Below are positions 42,072-50,173 of a stretch of 64,000 nucleotides of DNA, piece after piece. Made by a program: the position numbers and the translations under genes. The notes below the pieces were generated by a model. That model was not told the origin of the DNA and made no database searches. It saw only the letters and a program-made list of their open reading frames with translations. The DNA comes from Butyrivibrio sp. AC2005 (GTDB taxonomy: Bacteria; Bacillota; Clostridia; Lachnospirales; Lachnospiraceae). The stretch lies in the NCBI RefSeq assembly GCF_000424145.1, contig NZ_AUJI01000009.1, forward strand, positions 62,001 through 126,000, written 5' to 3'. Position 1 is the first letter of the stretch, and each line of letters opens with the position of its first letter.

Positions 42072-43175
42072 ATGAAAACGTTGAAGAATTACATCTGGAT
42101 ATTGTTGCTTGGCATCCTTTTGCTGGTGTTCCTTGGACTTGCAATAGGACTTAGTTCCATGTTCAGAGTCTCTGTGGACAACAAAAATATAGTTGGAGCG
42201 ATTTTTATAGATAATATAGATGATGGTGGGTGGAACGAAGCTCATTATAAGGGGTTAAAAAAAGCCTGTGATATGTTTGGCTTCAAGCTTGAGATAGAGA
42301 CCAATATAGAAGAGTCACGGAATGCAGCTGAAGCTGCAATAGATGAACTGGTTGCAAAAGGCTGCAATATCATATTCCTTACAAGCGATGGGTATGGGAT
42401 GGATCTGTATCCTGTAATGGAAAAATATAGGGATGTCCAGTTCTATACGGTTTCTCCTAATGCAGATATGCCCAATGCTACAACATATTTTTGCAGAGAT
42501 TATGAGATGAGATATCTTGCAGGAATTATTGCCGGAAAAATGACAAATAGTAACATAATCGGGTATGTTGCAGGTATGAGGAAGCCACAGACAACCAGAG
42601 GAATTAATGCTTTTGCCCTCGGAGTGAGATCTGTGAATCCGGATGCGATAGTTAAGGTAAAATACATGGATGCCTGGACAGATTCTGACGTTGAATATGA
42701 ATCAGCAAAAAAGCTTATTTTAGATGGTGGAGCTGATTTTATTACTTTTCATGCAAGTCTTCATACAGCGATTGATGCTGCAGAGGATTTTGATACCTAT
42801 TCAATAGGCTACGGATCCTATAAGGAGGGATATTCGGATAAAAATCTTACGACGGTTTTATATAAATGGGATGTGGTGTATCAGTACATTCTTGAGGATA
42901 TCTCAAAAGGTAATTTTGATGCCGAGCCGTATTACTGGTTAGGTTTAAGAAAGGGAGCAGTGGATTTGGCAGAATACTCACAGCTTGTACCGGGGGAAGT
43001 GAAGCTCCTTGTCGAAGAGAAAAAACAGGAAATAAAGCATGCATACGATATTTTCGAGGGCGAACTTATAAGTAATACAGGTGAAATCATGTGCAATAAG
43101 GGAGAGAGTATAAGCGATGATGCTCTCCTAAAGCGCATGGACTGGTTTGTGGAAGGGGTGGAAATCTATGAGTAA
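42072..43175 (+). CDS. membrane-anchored BMP-family binding protein
   Basis: 367 residues. A single N-terminal transmembrane helix (about 7-30) anchors the domain instead of a lipobox. The rest matches the BMP/Med group of periplasmic-binding proteins: V-G-A-I-F-I-D-N-I-D-D-G-G-W-N-E-A-H, then T-T-Y-F-C-R-D-Y-E-M-R-Y-L-A-G-I-I-A-G, and a final G-x-x-x-G-A-V-D-L-A region. Relatives bind nucleosides or autoinducer-like ligands, others are sensory. It overlaps the kinase start at 43168, so the two are translationally coupled. The lack of transporter genes and the direct link to a kinase point to a sensor co-receptor; that is inference. Confidence 0.8.
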   Translation: MKTLKNYIWILLLGILLLVFLGLAIGLSSMFRVSVDNKNIVGAIFIDNIDDGGWNEAHYKGLKKACDMFGFKLEIETNIEESRNAAEAAIDELVAKGCNIIFLTSDGYGMDLYPVMEKYRDVQFYTVSPNADMPNATTYFCRDYEMRYLAGIIAGKMTNSNIIGYVAGMRKPQTTRGINAFALGVRSVNPDAIVKVKYMDAWTDSDVEYESAKKLILDGGADFITFHASLHTAIDAAEDFDTYSIGYGSYKEGYSDKNLTTVLYKWDVVYQYILEDISKGNFDAEPYYWLGLRKGAVDLAEYSQLVPGEVKLLVEEKKQEIKHAYDIFEGELISNTGEIMCNKGESISDDALLKRMDWFVEGVEIYE

Positions 43176-45747
43176 AAAGAACCGCTTCCTGACAAATCAA
43201 CTGGCCTTTGTACTGGCGCTGACTGTACTCATCATGGCGGCATTGGGAGCTCTTATGTACATCAGCATGGACAGGCGAATTAATAGAATTACAGAGTCCA
43301 ATATAGCTAACGAAGCAGCTGCAGCAGCTTCCTATTATTCAGAGAATCTGCGAGGTGAGATGCTTACTCTTGAGCACATAGGAGCCATATTGGCAAATGA
43401 GGATACCGTTGGAGAAGATGAAAGCTTACAAAAAGCCACGGTTATTATTGAAAATGTATTCAATGCAAACCCAAGCATAATTCTGGGTATTATGGATGGA
43501 GAAAAAAAGCCGGTATATTCAGAGGCTGTTGATCCTAGTGATTATCAGGAACTGCTTGATTCTTTCCGCGGTAATTCCGGCGTGTCATATATGAAAACAG
43601 GGGCTTTGCTGTTTTCATATTCCGTTCTTCGCGGAGATAATGTGCGCTATGTATTATATTACATCTGCTCATCTACCTACATTAAGAGAAAGCATGATCT
43701 GTCAATGATTAAAAAACTGGGCAGTATTTCACTTATGACTAAGGATGGAGATGTGATAATACCTTTTTCGAATGTTGAGAAGGGGGATGAATCATTTTTT
43801 GCCAGTAAATCCGTAAATAATGTTTTTAATAACCTGCGTAGAGGACATAACCTTGAATCCGTAGTTGTAGAAAAAATCTCAACTACAAAAGGGGATATGT
43901 TTTTCTACTCTGCTGAAGTGAAAAATACGCCATTTGTACTTGCGGGAGCAATCGACAAATCGACTGCCATAGGCGTATTGTATCTTATTCCAATTACTGT
44001 AATGTCGGTATATGTTATTTTTGTGCTGATAGTTTTGATCCTTTCGGTTTTCCTTATCGTAGCTTCCGTTAAGGTAAGAGAGAGTGATGAGCTTAGAGAA
44101 GCAAAGCTGATTGCAGAGGATGCATCGAAAGCCAAGGGGCTCTTTTTGGCGAATATGTCTCATGAGATAAGAACGCCCATAAATGCCATACTTGGTATGG
44201 ATGAAATGATAATAAGGCAGACAGGGGATAAGAAACTTCTTCAGTATGCACATAGTATTAAAAGTTCAGCGAATTCACTTCTTGGACTTGTAAATGATAT
44301 TCTTGATTTTTCGGCGATTGAAGCCGGCAAGCTAAAGCTGAAAAATGAGCCATATAACCTGTCAACATTGCTTATGGATATCTCTACCCTGATAAAAACC
44401 AGAGCAGAGAGCAAGAATCTTGAATTCAAAATTGACATAAACAAAAACGTTCCGGATAGACTCATTGGTGATGTGACAAGATTAAAGCAGGTAATAATCA
44501 ACCTTCTTACAAATGCCGTCAAGTATACCATTGAGGGATTTGTTTATCTGATAATTGATTATGAAAAGATAAATGATGAGGAAATAAAACTTAAAGTATC
44601 CGTCAAGGATTCCGGAATAGGAATGAAACCTGAGGATATTCAAAGACTGTTCCATGCCTTTGAAAGATTTGATGAGAACAGAAACCGTACAATTGAGGGA
44701 ACAGGCCTTGGAATGACCATAGTTAAACAGCTCCTTGACGCAATGGGAGGAACCATCGATGTTAAGAGCGTGTACGGTGAGGGCAGTGAGTTTTCATTTG
44801 AAGTAAATCAAAAGGTTGAGAATTGGAAGCAAATAGATGATTATGAAATTACGGCAGAGAAAGCAGCAATAAAGCAGGAGAATTACAGACCATCCTTCTA
44901 TGCTCCTGATGCCAGGATCCTTTCTGTGGATGATATGGAGATTAACTTAAGAGTCGTAAACGGACTTCTTGAGCAGACGGGAGTTAAAATAGACTCTGTT
45001 CTTAGTGGGGAAAAGGCGCTGGAGCTTATAAAAGAAAACCGCTACGATATTATGCTCATAGATCATAGAATGCCGGTTATGGATGGCATGCAGCTTCTTG
45101 AAAGAATAAGATCTATGACGGACAACGAAAATCATGGCTGCGTGTGTATTGCACTTACTGCTAACGTAACGGAAGGCATGCGTGAAAAGTATATAACAGC
45201 AGGCTTTAATGATTATATGGAAAAGCCTGTTAAAGGAAATCTTTTGGAGGAAATGTTATTAAAATATATTCCAAAGGATAAGCTTCTTGATGAATCGGAG
45301 AGAGAAAAGTCCATGCAGACTGCGGAGGCAGATTTAGGGGAAGAAGCAAAGGAAGAAGCTGAACAGGGTATCCCGGAAGCTGTTAAAAACGAACTCCAAA
45401 GACTTCAGGATGAGGGGCTTCTGGATTGGACAAATGCTGTTGAGTTCGCAGGAAGTGAGGAGCTTTATCTGGATACGGTTCTGTTCTTTAGAGATTCGAT
45501 AGATGAAAAGGCAGATGAGATAGAATCTCTGTATTTTGCAGAAAATATACAGGATTTCACTACCAAGGTACACGCACTTAAGAGCTCTGCAAGACTGGTG
45601 GGACTGACAGAGCTTTCAGAAATGGCAAGGCTTCTTGAGGAAGCAGGTAAAAATGAAGACATGAACTATATAAGAGACAATACCTGGGAGGTACTGTCCA
45701 AATATCGTTCTTACAAGGATGTACTTGAAAAAATAAAGAGGGAGTAA
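43168..45747 (+). CDS. hybrid histidine kinase with receiver and HPt domains
   Basis: 859 residues from the ATG at 43168, which overlaps the previous gene by eight bases. TM1 is about 10-32, an extracytoplasmic sensing region is about 33-270 (dCache-like size), and TM2 is about 275-305. HisKA has phospho-acceptor H332 in M-S-H-E-I-R-T-P. The ATPase has I-I-N-L-L-T-N-A-V-K-Y-T and G-T-G-L-G-M. The receiver has D632 in L-I-D-H-R-M-P. The C-terminal HPt has H802 in V-H-A-L-K-S-S-A-R. A complete H-D-H relay is thus in one chain; the final Asp is probably D53 of the receiver-GGDEF protein encoded next. Confidence 0.92.
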   Translation: MSKKNRFLTNQLAFVLALTVLIMAALGALMYISMDRRINRITESNIANEAAAAASYYSENLRGEMLTLEHIGAILANEDTVGEDESLQKATVIIENVFNANPSIILGIMDGEKKPVYSEAVDPSDYQELLDSFRGNSGVSYMKTGALLFSYSVLRGDNVRYVLYYICSSTYIKRKHDLSMIKKLGSISLMTKDGDVIIPFSNVEKGDESFFASKSVNNVFNNLRRGHNLESVVVEKISTTKGDMFFYSAEVKNTPFVLAGAIDKSTAIGVLYLIPITVMSVYVIFVLIVLILSVFLIVASVKVRESDELREAKLIAEDASKAKGLFLANMSHEIRTPINAILGMDEMIIRQTGDKKLLQYAHSIKSSANSLLGLVNDILDFSAIEAGKLKLKNEPYNLSTLLMDISTLIKTRAESKNLEFKIDINKNVPDRLIGDVTRLKQVIINLLTNAVKYTIEGFVYLIIDYEKINDEEIKLKVSVKDSGIGMKPEDIQRLFHAFERFDENRNRTIEGTGLGMTIVKQLLDAMGGTIDVKSVYGEGSEFSFEVNQKVENWKQIDDYEITAEKAAIKQENYRPSFYAPDARILSVDDMEINLRVVNGLLEQTGVKIDSVLSGEKALELIKENRYDIMLIDHRMPVMDGMQLLERIRSMTDNENHGCVCIALTANVTEGMREKYITAGFNDYMEKPVKGNLLEEMLLKYIPKDKLLDESEREKSMQTAEADLGEEAKEEAEQGIPEAVKNELQRLQDEGLLDWTNAVEFAGSEELYLDTVLFFRDSIDEKADEIESLYFAENIQDFTTKVHALKSSARLVGLTELSEMARLLEEAGKNEDMNYIRDNTWEVLSKYRSYKDVLEKIKRE

Positions 45748-45752
45748 ACACT

Positions 45753-47069
45753 ATGGACGGTAAAAAAATACTGGTCGTGGATGACGATGATCTGATGCGC
45801 ATGGTCACTGTCAAAATGCTTCAGCAAAAGTACACAGTAATAACGGCAGGATCCGGGAAGGAAGGAATAGAAGCATATGAGAGAGAAAAGCCGGATATGA
45901 TTCTCTCTGATCTTATGATGCCGCAAATGGACGGTTTCCAGATGATGGAGCATCTGAGGGAAAAGCATAATATTGTTATTCCCGTTATGTTTATGACGGC
46001 CTATTCCAGCGATGATTCCGAAAAGAGAGGACTTGAAGTAGGGGCTGTGGATTACATCAGAAAGCCCTTTAAGGCTGAGGTATTACTCCGCAGAATAGAG
46101 AATATTCTTCAGAATGCAGACAGAATAAAAGGGCTGAAAGAAGCTGCCGAACTCGAGCCCATGACCGGACTTTTGAATAAGGTTACAACTGCAAAGGAGG
46201 TAGGGGAGACTGCCCAAAAGACCGGCGGAATTCTCATGATGGTGGATCTCGACAGCTTCAAACTGGTAAATGACATCTACGGTCATGAATCCGGAGACAA
46301 GATACTGATATGGTTCGCAGAGCTTTTGAGAAGCATAATGAGATCCGGCGATATTGTTGGAAGAGTCGGCGGAGATGAATTTGTTGCGTTCTGTCAGAAT
46401 GTCAGGGATGAGAGGATGGTAGCGGAGAGGACGCAGTTTATGAACAGAAAGCTCCTTTCCTATGCAAAAGAGCTTTTTGGCGAGGATATGAATATTCCTC
46501 TTGGCGTATCTGTCGGTGCGGTTATCTGTCCTGATGAGGGTACGGATTATATGACGTTATATAAAAAGGCCGATCAGGCGCTCTATAACGTCAAGATGGC
46601 AGGAAAGCATAATTATGCATTTTTCAGGAATACTGAGGAAGTAGAAAAAGAGAAAGCAGCTGAGGGGCTAAGTGAAATAAATATGGTCCTTAAGGAGCGT
46701 GACATTAAGAAAGGCTCAATGGTACTGCCTCTCGATAGTTTTAAGCTTATTTACAGGTTTTTGATGCGTTTTCAGAGAAACTATGCATGGGATATCCATC
46801 TTCTTGCTTTTAAGATTGAGTCACAGGCAGGAAGTGAGGAGGATATTTCGAGGATGACGGATTACTTTTTGGAGATGGCAGCGGGATGTCTTAGAGGAAG
46901 TGATGTATTTTCCAAGATGGGTAATAATACAGTGCTGGCCATTTTCCTTAAAGCAACTGATGATGAGGTGAAGATTCCCATCCTGAGAATTCAGGATAAG
47001 TGGGAGACAGACGCAGAGACTGCCGGGTATACCTTCACATATGAAATGGAATATATGATGCCGGATTGA
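45753..47069 (+). CDS. response regulator with receiver and GGDEF domains (diguanylate cyclase)
   Basis: 438 residues, 5 bases after the kinase. The receiver is about 1-120: D10-D13 acidic cluster, D53 phospho-acceptor (L-S-D-L-M-M-P), T in F-M-T-A-Y, and K in Y-I-R-K-P-F. The GGDEF domain (about 140-300) has an intact G-G-D-E-F at 206-210, with an R-S-G-D inhibitory site at 197-200, five residues upstream. The C-terminal about 120 residues resemble a second, worn GGDEF fold (L-R-G-S-D-V-F-S-K-M-G-N-N-T-V-L), lacking the active-site residues. Phosphorylation by the neighbouring kinase would raise c-di-GMP, affecting motility and attachment. Confidence 0.9.
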   Translation: MDGKKILVVDDDDLMRMVTVKMLQQKYTVITAGSGKEGIEAYEREKPDMILSDLMMPQMDGFQMMEHLREKHNIVIPVMFMTAYSSDDSEKRGLEVGAVDYIRKPFKAEVLLRRIENILQNADRIKGLKEAAELEPMTGLLNKVTTAKEVGETAQKTGGILMMVDLDSFKLVNDIYGHESGDKILIWFAELLRSIMRSGDIVGRVGGDEFVAFCQNVRDERMVAERTQFMNRKLLSYAKELFGEDMNIPLGVSVGAVICPDEGTDYMTLYKKADQALYNVKMAGKHNYAFFRNTEEVEKEKAAEGLSEINMVLKERDIKKGSMVLPLDSFKLIYRFLMRFQRNYAWDIHLLAFKIESQAGSEEDISRMTDYFLEMAAGCLRGSDVFSKMGNNTVLAIFLKATDDEVKIPILRIQDKWETDAETAGYTFTYEMEYMMPD

Positions 47070-47076
47070 GGTATAG

Positions 47077-49983
47077 ATGTTTAGGGATAATTCTACTGAT
47101 AAAAATCCACAGCTTAAAAAATATCTGACTCCTGTGGGAGCATGGGCTCTGGCCTTTGGATGCAGTGTAGGGTGGGGCTCTTTTGTGATGCCCGGAACTA
47201 CCTTTCTTCCACTTGCAGGTCCTGTTGGAACGACACTTGGCATGATTATTGGCGGCTTTGTAATGTTCCTTATAGGTGTGAATTTCCACTACATGATGAA
47301 TAAATATCCGGATGATGGCGGAACCTATGCCTTCTCAAAGTATGTTTTTGGCTATGATCAGGGATTTCTTGGCGCGTGGTTTTTACTTCTTGTATACATG
47401 GCAATTGTATGGGCAAATGCCACAGCCATACCGATTATCTGCAGGAATCTTTTTCCGGGGCTTTTGGAAAAGGGATTGTGCTATAACATCGCAGGGTTTG
47501 AAGTATATGTCTATGAATCCCTATTATCTGCAGTGATAATAGGAATTTCGGGATTTATCTGCCTTAGTGGTGGTAAGCTTTCATCTCTGGTTCAGACTGT
47601 TTTTGCCTTTGTACTAATTGGCGGAATTACTGTTGTTGCATTATTGATTCTTGCGAGCGGACGGGTTAGTGCCGCGACCTTTGAACCCGGTTTTGTTTCG
47701 GGAAAATCAAACGGATTCCAGATTTTTCAGATAGTTGCACTTGCACCATGGGCATATGTCGGTTTTGAATCCATATCTCATTCGACTGAGGAATTTAATT
47801 TTTCACAAAAAAAGAGCGGATGGATATTTTTCTTTGCTCTTCTTGCAGGGGCAGCAGCCTATTCACTTCTATCACTTATTGCTGTAACAGCACTTCCTGC
47901 CGGGGCATCAAATTGGAAAATGTATATTGATCATCTTGGTCAGTTTTCAGGAATTGCGGGGCTTCCCACTTTTCACGCTGCAACTACCATTATTGGAAAA
48001 CCGGGATTTATACTGCTTTGCTTTGCCGTAGCAGCCGGAATAGTCACAGGACTTATAGGTAATCTTATAGCAGCCAGCAGGCTTATGTATTCCATGGCAA
48101 GGGATAACCTTTTTCCTGAATGGGTGGGGAAGCTCAACAAATATGATGTTCCCTACAAAGCTATCATGGTTATCACAGCTGTATCCATGATTATTCCGTT
48201 TTTTGGAAGAACAGCCATAAGCTGGATTGTTGATGTGAATACAATAGGTGCAACCCTGGCATACAGCTACACCTCTTTTGCTGCTTTTAAGAGTGCCAGA
48301 GAGGAAGGAAATGCAACTGTTCAGCTTACAGGTGGCATTGGACTGGTTATTTCGGTTATCTTTACAATCTATTTTCTTATTCCTAATCTATGGTCTGTTG
48401 AAGCGCTTTCGCAGCAGTCCTATATAATTATAATTCTGTGGAGTATTGCTGGATTTGTAGCATTTTACTTTATTCTGAAAAGTGATAAAACGAAGAAGTT
48501 TGGACATTCCACGACTTCACTTATTGCACTTTTGTTCCTTGTGTTTTTCATAAGCATGCTGTGGTTCAGAGAGGCTTCCCACAAGACCTCGGAGGAAGCA
48601 CTTACTGACCTCAAGGACTACTATATTTCCAGAATGGAGGAACGCGGAATTGAGCTGACAGATTCGGAGATGCTCAATGTTAATGGCTATATAGAGAAGA
48701 AGGTTAATGATGTAAATAATTCACTTCAGATAAAAAGTATCCTGCAGATGCTGACAATTCTGATTGCGCTTTATGTCATGTTCAGCGTATACAGAACCAT
48801 GCACAAAAGAGGGCGGGACATGGAGATGGAAAAAATAGCCGCTGAGGAAAACAGTAAGGCGAAGAGTATGTTTTTGTCCAATATGAGTCATGACCTCAGA
48901 ACTCCCATGAATGCAATAATCGGTTATACGGAGCTTACCAAGGATATTAAAGGCATGCCTCCGGAGGCACTTGAAAATCTCTATAAGATTGAGTATTCAG
49001 GAAAGCATCTCCTTTCACTTATAAATGACGTTCTGGATATGGGAAGAATTGAGAACGGCAAGATGACTCTTGAAATAGAGGATACCGATATCACGACAAC
49101 CATGCATGATGTAAAGGTTATTTTCATGCCCCAGATGAAGTCCAAGAACATAAGCTTTGAGGTTGTGACAGAAGGCGTAAAGAACAGGTATGTTAAATGT
49201 GATGAAAACCGTTTGAACAGGGTTCTTCTTAACCTTATCAGTAATGCGTTTAAGTTCACTCCCGAAGGCGGAACCATCACGGTATCGCTCATTCAAAAGG
49301 GTGTTGCAGGTGGAAAAGGTAAGTATGAAATAAGGGTTAAGGATACGGGAATGGGTATGAGCCCTGAGTTTGCGGCTACTGTTTTTGATGCCTACACCCG
49401 TGAAAATACTGCCATCAGAATTCAGGGAACAGGACTTGGAATGGCCATAACCAAGAGCATTATAGAACTCATGGGCGGTGATATACGAGTAGAGTCCGAA
49501 AAGGTTAAGGGTTCTGAGTTTATCATTAATGTGGCTTTTGAGATTATTCCTGATGAAGACTATGTGAAGAAGCATCAGCCTGTTCAGGATGTAGGTAAGG
49601 ACTTTAGCAAATATACAGTACTTCTGGTTGAGGATCAGGTTATCAACAAAGAGATAGCAATCCGTCTTCTTAAGAAGTATGGCTTTAAATATGATACTGC
49701 TGAGAACGGACAGGTGGCTCTAGACAAGGTTTCTTCTTCAGCACCCGGGACCTTTGACCTGATTCTTATGGATATACAGATGCCGGTTATGGATGGATAC
49801 ACTGCCGCCAGGAAGATACGCGAACTTGAGGATCCTGAGCTTAACAGTATTCCCATCCTCGCCATGTCTGCCAATGCCTTCGCAGAGGATGTCACGAACG
49901 CCAGGGACAGCGGTATGAACGGCCATATCTCCAAGCCTATTGAGGTCAACAAAATGATTGAGACGATGAGTGAATTTTTGTAA
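47077..49983 (+). CDS. amino-acid permease (APC superfamily) fused to a hybrid histidine kinase
   Basis: 968 residues, 7 bases after the GGDEF gene. Residues about 15-490 form an APC-superfamily permease: A-L-A-F-G-C-S-V-G-W-G-S-F-V-M-P-G helix-1 motif and about 12 transmembrane segments. A periplasm-side loop (about 505-560), one more helix (about 563-580), then a kinase with H605 (M-S-H-D-L-R-T-P), ATPase (L-I-S-N-A-F-K-F-T, G-T-G-L-G-M), and a receiver with D899 (L-M-D-I-Q-M-P). There is no HPt; it could share the one in the kinase at 43168. Transporter-kinase fusions are known with SLC5-type symporters (CbrA); one with an APC permease is unusual. Confidence 0.9.
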   Translation: MFRDNSTDKNPQLKKYLTPVGAWALAFGCSVGWGSFVMPGTTFLPLAGPVGTTLGMIIGGFVMFLIGVNFHYMMNKYPDDGGTYAFSKYVFGYDQGFLGAWFLLLVYMAIVWANATAIPIICRNLFPGLLEKGLCYNIAGFEVYVYESLLSAVIIGISGFICLSGGKLSSLVQTVFAFVLIGGITVVALLILASGRVSAATFEPGFVSGKSNGFQIFQIVALAPWAYVGFESISHSTEEFNFSQKKSGWIFFFALLAGAAAYSLLSLIAVTALPAGASNWKMYIDHLGQFSGIAGLPTFHAATTIIGKPGFILLCFAVAAGIVTGLIGNLIAASRLMYSMARDNLFPEWVGKLNKYDVPYKAIMVITAVSMIIPFFGRTAISWIVDVNTIGATLAYSYTSFAAFKSAREEGNATVQLTGGIGLVISVIFTIYFLIPNLWSVEALSQQSYIIIILWSIAGFVAFYFILKSDKTKKFGHSTTSLIALLFLVFFISMLWFREASHKTSEEALTDLKDYYISRMEERGIELTDSEMLNVNGYIEKKVNDVNNSLQIKSILQMLTILIALYVMFSVYRTMHKRGRDMEMEKIAAEENSKAKSMFLSNMSHDLRTPMNAIIGYTELTKDIKGMPPEALENLYKIEYSGKHLLSLINDVLDMGRIENGKMTLEIEDTDITTTMHDVKVIFMPQMKSKNISFEVVTEGVKNRYVKCDENRLNRVLLNLISNAFKFTPEGGTITVSLIQKGVAGGKGKYEIRVKDTGMGMSPEFAATVFDAYTRENTAIRIQGTGLGMAITKSIIELMGGDIRVESEKVKGSEFIINVAFEIIPDEDYVKKHQPVQDVGKDFSKYTVLLVEDQVINKEIAIRLLKKYGFKYDTAENGQVALDKVSSSAPGTFDLILMDIQMPVMDGYTAARKIRELEDPELNSIPILAMSANAFAEDVTNARDSGMNGHISKPIEVNKMIETMSEFL

Positions 49984-49988
49984 TTATA

Positions 49989-50033
49989 GCCTTCCCCTTG
50001 GGGGGGGAAGGTGCCCGAAGGGCGGATGAGGGG
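49989..50033. repeat. half element: palindromic core plus right cap
   Basis: A core CCTTCCCC-TT-GGGGGGGG-AAGG is followed by hairpin GCCC-GAA-GGGC (50013-50023) and GGATGAGGGG (50024-50033). It begins six bases after the stop of the permease-kinase gene. The cap hairpin is identical to that of the 29775 array, while the core has two extra G. It could act as the 3' end structure of the sensory operon. Confidence 0.85.
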
Positions 50034-50173
50034 AATATGACAGATTGTTAACAGAAAAGTAATATATAGTTATTTTCTGTGAATGCCCAGGGAGATATGT
50101 TAAAATCACTTCGTGGTGTTTTTAGTGAAATACTCTAAACGATGAGGGGGTCATCTAGTAGGAGGAGATTAGT

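Noticed and set aside
49015..49575. A 186-codon minus-strand reading frame
   Set aside because: It is opposite the kinase core of the permease-kinase gene, whose motifs are clear on the plus strand.
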